From RUG754 sp045545455 (lineage in GTDB: Bacteria > Bacillota > Clostridia > Peptostreptococcales > Anaerovoracaceae), in contig JAZQAY010000076.1 of assembly GCA_045545455.1 (NCBI GenBank), positions 1 through 28,231 of the forward strand: a stretch of 28,231 nucleotides of DNA. The letters are read 5' to 3'. Position 1 is the first letter of the stretch, and every line of letters starts with the position of its first letter. Positions 7,806 through 15,911 of the stretch are shown one piece after another. Under the pieces are notes generated by a model. The model was given only the letters and a program-made list of their open reading frames with translations, did not search any database and was not told where the DNA came from. The position numbers were made by a program, and so were the translations under genes.

Positions 7806-9119
7806 ATGAAAACAAAAGTACTCAAGTTCGGAGGCTCATCCCTGGCGGATTCCGGACAGTTCAGAAAAGTTTCAGATATAGTGAAAGCTGACCCTTCCAG
7901 ACGCTTCGTCGTAGCCTCAGCTCCCGGAAAAAGATTTGATGAAGATATAAAAGTCACAGATCTGCTCTACTCGTGTTATGAGAAAGCTAGATCCGGTCTG
8001 GATTTCGATTCGGTACTTGATGAGATATCGGGCAGATTCAGCGAGATAATCTCAGAGCTTAAGATAGACTTCCGCATAGAACCTGAGATCAACGCTATAA
8101 GATCCAACCTTAAAGACTATCCTTCAAGGAGCTATGCCGCAAGCCGCGGCGAGTATCTCAATTCCAAGATCCTGGCTGCCTACCTTGGATTCGAATTCGT
8201 GGATCCCTATTACTGTATCCACTTCAATTCAGACGGAAGCCTGGACTCCGAAAGCACCTACGAAGATCTTTCAGAAACACTTGCGCCACTGTCGAACGCA
8301 GTTGTTGCCGGCTTCTATGGTTCAGGTCCGGACGGAAACATCATCACATTTTCCAGAGGAGGTTCAGACATCACAGGAAGCCTCGTTGCCAAGGCGGTGG
8401 GAGCAGAGCTCTATGAGAACTGGACCGACGTTTCCGGTCTTCTCGCAGGAGATCCAAGGATAATAGATGATCCCCGTGTGGTCGAATACATAAGTTACAG
8501 AGAACTCCGTACTCTCTCATACATGGGTGCTACGGTGCTCCACGCGGATGCGCTTCTCCCTGTAAATCAGGCAGGCATCCCCGTTAATATCAAAAATACC
8601 AACCGCCCTGAGGATCCGGGAACCATGATAGTCTCCGACCTTCCCAAGGAAAGAGAGCTTCATACCATAACGGGTGTAGCCGGAAGAAAGGGTCTCTCCG
8701 TCATTCAGGTGGAAAAGATGATGGTATCCGACGGTGCCGGATTCACCGCCGTCATTCTGGACGTATTCAAACACTACGGCATACCTTTCGAGCAGTGCCT
8801 TACCGGTATCGACACGGTAACCGTCATCATACGTGCCGACTTCTTCAAAGCCATGAAGTACGAACTTCTGAACGCCATAGAGGAACAGGTGCATCCCGAT
8901 ACCCTTATCGTAAAAGAAAACCTGGCCATGATCGCGGTTGTCGGTGAGGCCGACGCCGACTATCAGGGATCCACAGTCTGCATACTGGGAGCCATCTCCG
9001 ACGCAGGCATCGACCTGAACACCATAAACCAGGGTGCAGGAAGCCTGAACCTCATAATCGGCGTTGAAGAAAAGGACTACGAAAAAGCCATACGTGCAGT
9101 ATACAATTCCATTCTTTAG
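7806..9119 (+). CDS. Aspartate kinase
   Basis: Monofunctional aspartokinase of 437 aa, full length. It phosphorylates L-aspartate, the first step toward lysine, diaminopimelate, threonine and methionine. The amino-acid kinase domain has KFGGSSLAD (7-15, ATP phosphate binding) and FSRGGSDITG (182-191, aspartate/ATP site). Two ACT domains follow (about 296-360 and 373-437), the feedback-control sites for lysine or threonine. This class, with the single-start ACT arrangement, resembles the E. coli LysC/AK-III type. It stands alone between its own promoter and the terminator at 9128-9155, with no other pathway genes, so control is probably allosteric. The ribosome binding site (GAGAGAA) is weak compared with its neighbours. 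Which end product inhibits it is not visible. Confidence 0.95.
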   Translation: MKTKVLKFGGSSLADSGQFRKVSDIVKADPSRRFVVASAPGKRFDEDIKVTDLLYSCYEKARSGLDFDSVLDEISGRFSEIISELKIDFRIEPEINAIRSNLKDYPSRSYAASRGEYLNSKILAAYLGFEFVDPYYCIHFNSDGSLDSESTYEDLSETLAPLSNAVVAGFYGSGPDGNIITFSRGGSDITGSLVAKAVGAELYENWTDVSGLLAGDPRIIDDPRVVEYISYRELRTLSYMGATVLHADALLPVNQAGIPVNIKNTNRPEDPGTMIVSDLPKERELHTITGVAGRKGLSVIQVEKMMVSDGAGFTAVILDVFKHYGIPFEQCLTGIDTVTVIIRADFFKAMKYELLNAIEEQVHPDTLIVKENLAMIAVVGEADADYQGSTVCILGAISDAGIDLNTINQGAGSLNLIIGVEEKDYEKAIRAVYNSIL

Positions 9120-9125
9120 ACATCA

Positions 9126-9159
9126 TAAAAGGCATGTGCTTAAACACATGCCTTTTTAT
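9126..9159. terminator. Bidirectional terminator between aspartate kinase and P1 peptidase
   Basis: Perfect 11-bp stem AAAGGCATGTG / CACATGCCTTT with a 6-base loop (9128-9155), T run on the plus side and A run (T on the minus strand) on the other. It serves both convergent units. Confidence 0.88.
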
Positions 9160-9187
9160 TATCTTCAGACTGATAATAACATAATAT

Positions 9188-10168
9188 CTAACGCACCTTT
9201 ATGAAATCAAGATCCTTTGCTGCAGGGATGCCATAGGCCGATTCGGCTGATGTCACTGCCTTTATGATGGCTTCGCTTACGACCTCCGCTGCAAGAGACC
9301 CAACCAGATCCTGATCTGCATGTACCTTACCCACTGAGACAGCATATATGCTGTCTCCGTCCGCCGTGGAATGAACGGGGTTGATGGATCTGGCATAACC
9401 GTCGTGCGCCATTCCTGCGATCTTATTGAGCTGCGGTTTGGTGAATTCAGCATTTGTCGCCACCACGCAGAGGGTGGTGTTTTCAACGAACCTGTTCCTT
9501 ATCCTTCTTGTGGACGTCCCCATCACTTCAAGGGTGCTCCTGAAGCCTTTCCTGTCCTCAGTGAGGAGTCCGGCGATCTTCTCTCCGTTTCTGTGGTCAA
9601 AAACGTCTCCCAGAGCGTTCAGCACGACTACGGCACCGATCTTAAGCTCTCCCTGCTGGATGGCATAGCTTCCGATCCCCGTTTTCATACATGTGGTCAT
9701 GCCTCCGACCTTGCCTACAGTTGCTCCGCAGCCTGCGCCATAATTCCCGTCCCTGTAGTTAGGCTCATCCAGCGCCCTTCTTGCGGCCTCATATGCCATC
9801 TCCGGAGTAGGCCTCACAAAGGTATTTCCCACCGTCAGATCGAAGATGTCAGACTGGGCTACAAGGGGCACCCTTGTAACCTGGACGTCATATCCGTAGC
9901 CTCTTTCTTCCAGGAGCTTCATAACGCCGTTGGCAGCTCCCAGTCCGAAAGCGCTTCCTCCGGCGAGAACTATACCATGGAGCATCTGGATGGCAGTATT
10001 GGGATCGAGAAGCGTGCTCTCTCTCGACGCAGGGCCTCCGCCTCTCACGTCCAGTCCCGCAGTCATGCCCTTTTCGCAGATAAACACGGTGCAACCCGTG
10101 CCGCCTTCCCTGTCTTCTGCCTGACCTATCTTAAGATTCTCTATATCAGTTATTTTTATTTCTTTCAT
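9188..10168 (-). CDS. P1 family peptidase (DmpA/NylC-type N-terminal nucleophile hydrolase)
   Basis: Protein of 326 aa of the P1/DmpA-NylC family, self-processing amidases and aminopeptidases. The precursor normally cuts itself before a Thr or Ser that becomes the nucleophile. Here the site is probably Asn230-Thr231 in VENTTLCVVATNA, which matches the Asn-Thr site of NylC, giving alpha (about 230 aa) and beta (about 96 aa) chains. Other family marks are GLDVRGGGPASRE, VLAGGSAFGLGAANGV and GAGCGATVGK. I start at the ATG at 10168 with AGGACAGG upstream. A longer frame from a GTG at 10213 would run into the upstream phosphatase gene and adds no family sequence. Last gene of the macro/phosphatase operon. 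Physiological substrate unknown. Confidence 0.9.
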   Translation of the reverse strand: MKEIKITDIENLKIGQAEDREGGTGCTVFICEKGMTAGLDVRGGGPASRESTLLDPNTAIQMLHGIVLAGGSAFGLGAANGVMKLLEERGYGYDVQVTRVPLVAQSDIFDLTVGNTFVRPTPEMAYEAARRALDEPNYRDGNYGAGCGATVGKVGGMTTCMKTGIGSYAIQQGELKIGAVVVLNALGDVFDHRNGEKIAGLLTEDRKGFRSTLEVMGTSTRRIRNRFVENTTLCVVATNAEFTKPQLNKIAGMAHDGYARSINPVHSTADGDSIYAVSVGKVHADQDLVGSLAAEVVSEAIIKAVTSAESAYGIPAAKDLDFIKVR

Positions 10169-10185
10169 ACATTGACCTGTCCTGT

Positions 10186-11961
10186 TTATTTTTTCCCTGC
10201 ATATTCCAGACACATCATGGTGATGTCATCGAACTGCTCTGCATCCTGAACGAATCTATTCACACTCTCACTCATGCCTTCTATAATAGCCCTCGGTTTT
10301 TCATCGCTATACACGTTCAATGCGTCGGTCATTCTCTCTATGCCGAACATATTTCCATCGCTGTCAGTTGCTTCGGGAAGTCCGTCGGTATATACGAATA
10401 TCTTATCGCCCGGTTTCAGATCCAGTTCATATTCCTTATATGTCGCATCCTCCATGCCGCCTATGAACAGACCGTGCTTTGATTTCATTATCTCAAATCT
10501 TCCGCCTGCTTTTTTTACTGCCGGATACTCATGTCCCGCATTCACCGCAGTGAGTTTACCTGTGGATAATTCCAGGATCCCCAGCCAGACGGTGACGAAC
10601 ATGTCCTGTGGATTGTTTTCGCATACTTCCCTGTTCGTAGCTGCAAGTATCTCAGCAGGAGATTTGCCCTGCTTAGCGGAACTCTTCAGTATGATCTTCG
10701 AAGCCATCATGAACAGTGCCGCAGGTACGCCCTTACCTGATACGTCAGCTATGACGAGGCACAGATGATCATCATCGATAAAGAAATAGTCGTAGAAGTC
10801 TCCCCCTACCTCTCTCGCAGGTTCCACATAGGCGTGCAGATAGAATTCCTTTCTTTCAGGAAAAGGAGGAAAAACGTTTGGCATCATGGACAGCTGGATC
10901 CTTCTCGCCATATCCAGTTCAGACTCTATGCGCTGCTTCTCTGATGTGATCGTTTCTATTTCATCGACGTAATCATCGATTTCTTCAGTCAGCTCTATAA
11001 TGTCCTTTGTGAGTTCACCGATCTCATTCTTGGAATTCACTTTGGACAGATCCGTTTTTACTTCCCTGCTGTCCTTGGTTTCCCTGTACCTGCGGATATT
11101 TTCCTGTACCGTCTTCAGCGGTCTGAGCGCCAGGAAGTATACCATAAGCAAACATATGGCAGAAAGCACCAATTGCCCGATAACGGCTGCTGCAGTATCG
11201 TTTTTCGTCTCATCATGTATCTGAGCGTTTATCGCTGTAAGATCGTAGGTCAGGCCTATAAGCACGGGAACTCCGCCTGCACGGTCAAGGAATGAATAGT
11301 AATCCAGGTAATTGCCTGCATCAGCCAGGTGGTTACGGTTCCTGATCGCATTCTCCATAGCCTTCTGCTGACTCTGACTGACTATGGAAGTCACGCCTAA
11401 AGTATACACCTCTTCATAGTTGGTTCCTCTGACAGCTCCGGGATAGGCACCGCTTAATACAAAGAACTGTTCGTCATACGGTTCTTCAGTCATGACGATA
11501 AACAGATAGTCGACGCTATGCACGCTTTTTATCTGATCTATACGGTCGGTCAGCCAGGAATAAGCTATCTCCGCATAGAGTTTTCGGTCTTCCTCCGTCA
11601 TTCCCATGAGGTCGTATTCAGAAACGTACTTCAAATGAGTCTCGGGGTGGTGCTCAGCAAAGATCCTGACTTTTTCCACTGTCCTGGTGCCATTGTTGTA
11701 TGCTGCATCATACTCGATATCAAGATCTTCGCTATGGGAATACCAATACCTGAACAGCCATTTATACGCCTCGTATTCCATAATGGCCAGCTTGGTCTCT
11801 TCTGCCACTTCCGCTGCGATAGTTTCCTTCTGATCCTTTACCGATGTCTCAGTCTTGAATAGCTGAGACGAGTATGTTATCCAGCCCGTTAATATGAGAC
11901 CCGCGAGAAACAGTGCCGCCAGTTGCTTTAATATACTTGTAAATCTGATTTTCTCTGTCAT
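10186..11961 (-). CDS. Membrane sensor serine phosphatase, PP2C/SpoIIE (RsbU-like) domain
   Basis: Protein of 591 aa. TM1 at about 11-31, an extracytoplasmic sensor region (about 32-255), TM2 at about 256-279, a HAMP-like/coiled segment (280-355, with KNEIGELTKDI), then a PPM-type phosphatase domain. Metal-binding motifs are intact: GGDFYD (386-391), DVSGKG (406-411), NAGHEYP (474-480), YTDGLPEA (524-531) and FDDITM (577-582). The family removes phosphate from anti-sigma-factor antagonists (STAS proteins) in partner-switching circuits. No STAS or RsbW-like gene is here, so the target lies elsewhere. The architecture differs from sporulation SpoIIE, which has about ten TM segments. It lies 27 bp after the macro-domain gene and ahead of the P1 peptidase, in one unit. 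The signal sensed is unknown. Confidence 0.9.
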   Translation of the reverse strand: MTEKIRFTSILKQLAALFLAGLILTGWITYSSQLFKTETSVKDQKETIAAEVAEETKLAIMEYEAYKWLFRYWYSHSEDLDIEYDAAYNNGTRTVEKVRIFAEHHPETHLKYVSEYDLMGMTEEDRKLYAEIAYSWLTDRIDQIKSVHSVDYLFIVMTEEPYDEQFFVLSGAYPGAVRGTNYEEVYTLGVTSIVSQSQQKAMENAIRNRNHLADAGNYLDYYSFLDRAGGVPVLIGLTYDLTAINAQIHDETKNDTAAAVIGQLVLSAICLLMVYFLALRPLKTVQENIRRYRETKDSREVKTDLSKVNSKNEIGELTKDIIELTEEIDDYVDEIETITSEKQRIESELDMARRIQLSMMPNVFPPFPERKEFYLHAYVEPAREVGGDFYDYFFIDDDHLCLVIADVSGKGVPAALFMMASKIILKSSAKQGKSPAEILAATNREVCENNPQDMFVTVWLGILELSTGKLTAVNAGHEYPAVKKAGGRFEIMKSKHGLFIGGMEDATYKEYELDLKPGDKIFVYTDGLPEATDSDGNMFGIERMTDALNVYSDEKPRAIIEGMSESVNRFVQDAEQFDDITMMCLEYAGKK

Positions 11962-11988
11962 TGGATCTGTCTCCGTAACTATAACCTC

Positions 11989-12513
11989 TTATCCGTTTAT
12001 CTCTTTAAGTGTTTCATTTCCGACTGCCATTATTCCCTCATCCAGCACACAGAAAACGACTTCAAGGTCTGCGTCCGGGTGCTCATTGAAGAAATCCTTC
12101 ACAGCAGTTAATGCCCTCTCCCAGGCTTTTTTGATCGGATAGCCGAATATGCCTGCCGATATCAGCGGAAAACCTATGGAATGACATCCGTTTTCAGTTG
12201 CAAGTTCCATCGATCTGTAGTATGCACCATATAAGAGTTTCGGTTCATTTCTGTTTCCGCCATTCCAGACAGGACCCACCGCGTGAATTATATATTTTGC
12301 AGGAAGATCGAAACCAGGTGTGATCACAGCAGAACCGGTATCACAGTGACCTATCTTATTGCAGGCAGCCTGGAGTCTGTCATGTCCGGCTTCTCTGAAT
12401 ATAGCCCCGCACACGCCTCCGCCTGCCCATAATCCCTCGTTGGCAGCGTTGACTACCGCATCAGCTTTCAGCTTTGTTATTCCGATTTTTTGTATCTTAA
12501 CAGAGTTTTCCAT
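11989..12513 (-). CDS. Macro domain protein (ADP-ribose/O-acetyl-ADP-ribose hydrolase type)
   Basis: Single macro domain of 174 aa, MacroD/YmdB-like. Ligand-loop motifs are intact: VVNAANEGLWAGGGVCGAI (ADP-ribose pocket with the catalytic-type Asn and GGGV loop) and PLISAGIFGYP (phosphate-binding loop), plus YIIHAVGPVW. Members hydrolyse O-acetyl-ADP-ribose or remove ADP-ribose from proteins. First gene of a three-gene unit with the membrane phosphatase and P1 peptidase. The ribosome binding site is poor (AAAGTATT). The promoter is the extended -10 at 12564-12572. The substrate is inferred from family only; no ADP-ribosyltransferase gene is in the window. Confidence 0.92.
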   Translation of the reverse strand: MENSVKIQKIGITKLKADAVVNAANEGLWAGGGVCGAIFREAGHDRLQAACNKIGHCDTGSAVITPGFDLPAKYIIHAVGPVWNGGNRNEPKLLYGAYYRSMELATENGCHSIGFPLISAGIFGYPIKKAWERALTAVKDFFNEHPDADLEVVFCVLDEGIMAVGNETLKEING

Positions 12514-12563
12514 AATACTTTGATATACATTTCATATACTGTTTTTTGCGATATTGATATATA

Positions 12564-12572
12564 ATTATATCA
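12564..12572 (-). promoter_or_regulatory. Extended -10 promoter of the macro-domain operon
   Basis: TGATATAAT on the minus strand (TG at -14/-15 plus a perfect TATAAT), about 51 bp before the macro-domain ATG. There is no good -35 at 17 bp. The same TGATATAAT string occurs at 16489-16497 and 25683-25691. Confidence 0.55.
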
Positions 12573-12620
12573 TACAGGGCAGAATTATAAAAAAATTTTT
12601 TGAAAATTTTTAAAATCCCC

Positions 12621-12651
12621 TTGACCTTCCACCTTGTGGAAGCCTTAAACT
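12621..12651 (+). promoter_or_regulatory. MerR-type promoter/operator with 19-bp spacer
   Basis: TTGACC (12621-12626), 19-bp spacer, TAAACT (12646-12651). The spacer region holds a perfect dyad CTTCCAC-CTT-GTGGAAG (12626-12642). A 19-bp spacer filled by a dyad is the hallmark of promoters that MerR proteins activate by untwisting the DNA, and the bases resemble known CueR/SoxR-group operators. It drives merR-ybjQ and implies autoregulation. Confidence 0.8.
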
Positions 12652-12690
12652 TGAGCCAGCAAAGAAAAACATATCGGGAGAGAAATCGAG

Positions 12691-13332
12691 ATGAAGATCA
12701 ATCAGGTGGCAGAACTGGTAGGTATCACCAGCAAAAACATCCGCTTCTATGAGGATCAGGGCCTTATAGATCCGAAGCGCGATCCCTCAAACGGATACAG
12801 GGAGTACTCGCTGGAAGACGCGGATCAACTGAAAAAGATCAAACTGCTCCGTCAGCTGGGTGTTTCCTGCGAAGACATCAGAAAACTAAAATCAGGAGAT
12901 CTGAGTCTGGAGAAATGCATGAACGACCGCATCAGGGAACTGGATGCATCCCACAGCAGTATAGAACAAACCAAGGTGGTCTGCAGCATGCTTTCTGATG
13001 AATCTTCAAATATCCAAATCTTGGATGCGGATAAATATCTCGAAAAGATCAAAGATATGGAGAAAGGAGGCGTCAGGTTTATGAACGTGAACAGATCGGA
13101 CGTTAATAAGCGAAGAAACGGCGCTATAATAGCTGCAGCAGCGGTCGTGCTCTTTATGATCGCCAGTATCGCCTTGATTATCTGGGCGGATGGGATAGAG
13201 CCCGCGCCTAAAGGCATACTGATCTTTATGATCGCGGTGTTCGGCTTAGTGATAGTCGGTGTATTGATAGCCCTCAGCCAAAGGCTGAAAGAACTGAAGG
13301 GAGGAGAATTGGATGAAGCTGATAAGTATTGA
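12691..13332 (+). CDS. MerR family regulator with two C-terminal membrane segments
   Basis: Protein of 213 aa. Residues 1-70 are a standard MerR winged helix (MKINQVAELVGITSKNIRFYED, then the GYREYS wing), followed by the usual dimerisation helix (about 75-125). Unlike a normal MerR, the effector region is replaced by two hydrophobic helices (about 144-165 and 175-197) and a charged tail, so the protein should sit in the membrane and bind DNA from there. Cys60, Cys76 and Cys98 are scattered with no metal-binding CxxC loop. GGGAGAG precedes the ATG. The YbjQ gene starts inside its 3' end (20-bp overlap), so the two are translationally linked. It probably controls its own promoter through the dyad at 12626-12642. 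Signal unknown; membrane stress is a guess. Confidence 0.9.
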   Translation: MKINQVAELVGITSKNIRFYEDQGLIDPKRDPSNGYREYSLEDADQLKKIKLLRQLGVSCEDIRKLKSGDLSLEKCMNDRIRELDASHSSIEQTKVVCSMLSDESSNIQILDADKYLEKIKDMEKGGVRFMNVNRSDVNKRRNGAIIAAAAVVLFMIASIALIIWADGIEPAPKGILIFMIAVFGLVIVGVLIALSQRLKELKGGELDEADKY

Positions 13333-13627
13333 TAACTACCCCGGAAAAGAATACGAGGTGCTCGGTCTCGTAAAGGGTACTGTAGTTCAGACAAAAAACG
13401 TAGGAAGAGATTTCATGGCGGGTATGAAGACGCTGGTCGGCGGTGAGATAGTGGGATATACCGAGATGCTCATCGAAGCCCGCCAGATAGCTACCAAGCG
13501 AATGGTGGATGAAGCTGAGGCGATGGGTGCAGACGCCATAATCGGCATCAAGTTCGGTTCATCCATGGTGATGCAGGGAGCTGCAGAGATCCTGGCATAC
13601 GGTACCGCCATCAAGTTCACAGAATAG
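13313..13627 (+). CDS. YbjQ/UPF0145 family protein
   Basis: YbjQ family protein of 104 aa, full length and complete. Marks: N-terminal GKEYEVLGLVKGTVVQTKNVGRD, a central segment around GGEIVGYTEMLIEAR, and C-terminal AEAMGADAIIGIKF...YGTAIKF. The family forms small pentameric domains sometimes named heavy-metal-binding, though the role is poorly known. No signal peptide. The ATG overlaps the end of merR by 20 bp with a strong GGGAGGAG site before it. Pairing with a MerR regulator under a metal-type MerR operator suggests a metal or stress role, but this is inference. Confidence 0.88.
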   Translation: MKLISIDNYPGKEYEVLGLVKGTVVQTKNVGRDFMAGMKTLVGGEIVGYTEMLIEARQIATKRMVDEAEAMGADAIIGIKFGSSMVMQGAAEILAYGTAIKFTE

Positions 13628-13635
13628 AAGATAAA

Positions 13636-13672
13636 GAAAAAGGGATAACGCATCAGCGCTATCCCTTTATTA
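13636..13672. terminator. Bidirectional terminator between ybjQ and the rubredoxin fusion
   Basis: Stem AAAGGGATA / TATCCCTTT (13639-13647 with 13660-13668), extended inside by CGC/GCG, with T-rich runs on both sides. Shared by the convergent units. Confidence 0.85.
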
Positions 13673-13688
13673 TTCTTTTATTCAGCTA

Positions 13689-14630
13689 TCAGGCCTTATT
13701 GAATACGCTCTTAGGCTGTCTGCAGCGAGGGCATACCCAGTCTTCGGGAAGGTCTTCAAAGGCAACTCCGTCGTGCTCAGCAGGATCATAAACGTATCCG
13801 CAGATGGAGCATACGTACTTGCCGGATGCTTCCTGTACACCGAAATCGTATTCTTCGAAGATCGTCTCAACGGGATGATCCAGATCCATTACGCGGGCAG
13901 CCTCCAGGTTCTCATATCCCTGAGGAGTGTGAGTTCCGCAGTATACGGTGGGATGATCCTTAACGAAAGCGCGTACGCGGTCAAGAGTCTCTCTGGCTGC
14001 TTCTCTGTCATCATAAACCACTGAGAGTTTATTTTCATAGAGAGCTTCATCAACGTAAGTGATATCCCCGTGAAGCATATAGAAGAGTCCGTCTTTCTCA
14101 ACTATGACGATGCTGTTTCCGTAGGTATGGCCTTTAGCTTTAATGAAGTGGATGCCGTTACCGATGTCCTGGCTTTCAGGGAAGTTGTAATATGCTCCGT
14201 CGGTGAATTCAACGGGATACAGATTATCTATTCCCTGGAGCTCAGCTGCTGAAAGCTCATCCTTATTCACGTAGATCTTAGCGTTGGGGAATGACTTGAG
14301 TTCTCCTGAGTGATCGCTGTGCTTATGTGTAAGGAGGATCTTGGTCACCTGTTCGGGCTTATATCCGAGGTTGGCGAAAGCTTCCATATAGCTTGAGATG
14401 TCTTTACCTGTGAAACCTGCGCTGTTTTCGTCAGGATTTTCCTCAGGAGTTCCTGCAGGGAACCCTGTGTCCACCAGGATGACTTCGTCTCCTGTATCGA
14501 TCAGGTAGTTCTGCAGACTTCCACGATAGCGAATGTTCTTGTCAAACTTATCAGGTCCTTCTTCTCCACCAAATGCGAATGGCTGCGTATAAAAACCTTT
14601 TTCTCTGAACTTGACTGCTTTGATAACCAT
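13689..14630 (-). CDS. Metallo-beta-lactamase hydrolase fused to a C-terminal rubredoxin
   Basis: Protein of 313 aa. Residues 1-260 are an MBL-fold domain of the lactonase-like group: THKHSDH (His102, His104, Asp106, His107), His168 in AKGHTYGN, Asp189 in HGD, His234 in CGTHTP. Residues about 271-313 are a rubredoxin: CSICGY (Cys274, Cys277) and CPRC (Cys300, Cys303) around YDPAEHDGVAFEDLPEDWVC, a one-iron electron-transfer centre. The ATG at 14630 has GGAGG six bases upstream; an earlier ATG at 14660 has none. Two-domain fusions of an MBL fold with electron carriers recall flavodiiron proteins, but the flavodoxin domain is missing here and the MBL group looks hydrolytic. Own promoter at 14670-14698. 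Reaction unknown. Confidence 0.9.
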   Translation of the reverse strand: MVIKAVKFREKGFYTQPFAFGGEEGPDKFDKNIRYRGSLQNYLIDTGDEVILVDTGFPAGTPEENPDENSAGFTGKDISSYMEAFANLGYKPEQVTKILLTHKHSDHSGELKSFPNAKIYVNKDELSAAELQGIDNLYPVEFTDGAYYNFPESQDIGNGIHFIKAKGHTYGNSIVIVEKDGLFYMLHGDITYVDEALYENKLSVVYDDREAARETLDRVRAFVKDHPTVYCGTHTPQGYENLEAARVMDLDHPVETIFEEYDFGVQEASGKYVCSICGYVYDPAEHDGVAFEDLPEDWVCPRCRQPKSVFNKA

Positions 14631-14669
14631 AAGTTTCCTCCGTTCTTTTTTATTATTCATAACAGGGTC

Positions 14670-14698
14670 ATTATACTATATTTTTCTTTTCTTTCAAA
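14670..14698 (-). promoter_or_regulatory. Promoter of the MBL-rubredoxin gene
   Basis: On the minus strand TTTGAA (14698-14693), 17-bp spacer, TATAAT (14675-14670). The -35 abuts the dinB stop, so this gene can be expressed independently of dinB. No terminator was seen between the two. Confidence 0.6.
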
Positions 14699-14699
14699 C

Positions 14700-15908
14700 C
14701 TAAATATGTTTTCTCATATATTCAACGGTCCTGTGAAGGGTATCATTCCTATATATTTTATCCAGGTTCCCTGCGAAGTCCAGGCCATATCTGGTGCTTA
14801 ACCTTTCAAGCAGCACATCCATATCATCTCCGCCGCGTTCTCCTGAGATCAGATCTTCCATGGACAGCTGCTGATCCTCTTCTCCTGAAAGATTGTATAC
14901 TCCGGTACCTACCAGACGAACAGGTCTTCTTTCTATGCTGTCCAGAAGCTCTGCTGCATTTCTGTATATCTTCTCAGCGGAATCGCAATACGGCACCAAT
15001 CTTGACCTGGTAATACCCTTCATATCGGAATAGGTTATCTTCAGCGTGACGCCGTTTCCGTGAAGGCCGTATCTGTCTGCCCTCCTCTTCACACATAGGG
15101 ATAAAAGCACAAGTACGTCCTTAAGGAGTTCGAAGTTCGTAACGTCCTCCTGAAAGGTCACCTCCCGGCTGATGGACTTAGCGTCCTCAGGCTTGTAAGG
15201 CGTGACCCTCCTGTTATCTATCCCTTTGGCCAGCTGAGTGATCCACCTTCCCTGCTTGCCCAGGATGTTCACCACTATGTCCTGTTTCTCCCTGATATCC
15301 CTTACGGTATGGATGCCGTAGGAATACAGCTTTTCAGCTGTCATGGCGCCTACCGTGTAAAGTGCTCTTACGTCACGGTCGATAACTAGGTTCACGAAAT
15401 CTTCAGGGGTGAGGATCTCAAAATATCCGTCCGGCTTCTTCTCCTCACTTGCGGTCTTGGCTGCAGTCTTGGAGTAAGCCAGACCTACGGAACACGTTAG
15501 TCTCAGTTCATCCAGCGTACGGCGCTTGATCTCACGGGCGATCCTCCTGGCTCCTTCTACATCCTTAGCCTTTTCTTTTACGTCAAGATACGCCTCATCG
15601 AAGGCCACCGCTTCCAGTTCAGTGGCATAGCTCCGCCAAATCTCGTGGAGCTGCCCCGAGACGGACTTATACTTCTCCATATTCGGATGCATGTATATGC
15701 CCTTCGGACAGAGTCTGTACGCCTCCTTGATGTTCATGCCGGAATGCACGCCATATTTCCTCGCTTCATAACTGGCTGTAGCCACCACTCCCCTTTCGGT
15801 GGGAAGTGAGCCTATGATAAGAGGCTTGCCTTTTAATTCAGGGTTATCCCTTATCTCCACAGAAGCGTAGAACGCGTCCATATCAACATGTATTATGATC
15901 TGATCCAT
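14700..15908 (-). CDS. dinB: DNA polymerase IV (Y-family translesion polymerase)
   Basis: Y-family polymerase of 402 aa, slightly longer than E. coli Pol IV. Catalytic residues: Asp9 in HVDMDAFYASVE, and Asp104-Glu105 in FDEAYLDV. The palm and little-finger domains are complete (ASYEARKYGV, CSVGLAYSKTAAK, SREVTFQED). QQLSM at 346-350 is a likely sliding-clamp-binding motif (family QLSLF). It copies past damaged bases and is error-prone. It starts 3 bp after the stop of the flavoprotein gene, with a poor ribosome binding site, so it probably depends on coupled translation. No SOS box (CGAAC-N4-GTTCG) is seen upstream of the pair, so damage control may be absent or indirect. Confidence 0.95.
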   Translation of the reverse strand: MDQIIIHVDMDAFYASVEIRDNPELKGKPLIIGSLPTERGVVATASYEARKYGVHSGMNIKEAYRLCPKGIYMHPNMEKYKSVSGQLHEIWRSYATELEAVAFDEAYLDVKEKAKDVEGARRIAREIKRRTLDELRLTCSVGLAYSKTAAKTASEEKKPDGYFEILTPEDFVNLVIDRDVRALYTVGAMTAEKLYSYGIHTVRDIREKQDIVVNILGKQGRWITQLAKGIDNRRVTPYKPEDAKSISREVTFQEDVTNFELLKDVLVLLSLCVKRRADRYGLHGNGVTLKITYSDMKGITRSRLVPYCDSAEKIYRNAAELLDSIERRPVRLVGTGVYNLSGEEDQQLSMEDLISGERGGDDMDVLLERLSTRYGLDFAGNLDKIYRNDTLHRTVEYMRKHI

Positions 15909-15911
15909 AAA

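Noticed and set aside
10169..10213. Longer P1 peptidase start (GTG at 10213)
   Set aside because: It overlaps the phosphatase gene and adds no family sequence; the ATG at 10168 begins at the usual family start.
10186..11961. Sporulation protein SpoIIE
   Set aside because: Only two TM helices, an outside sensor and a HAMP-like segment are present. SpoIIE has about ten TM helices, so this is an RsbU/PP2C type.
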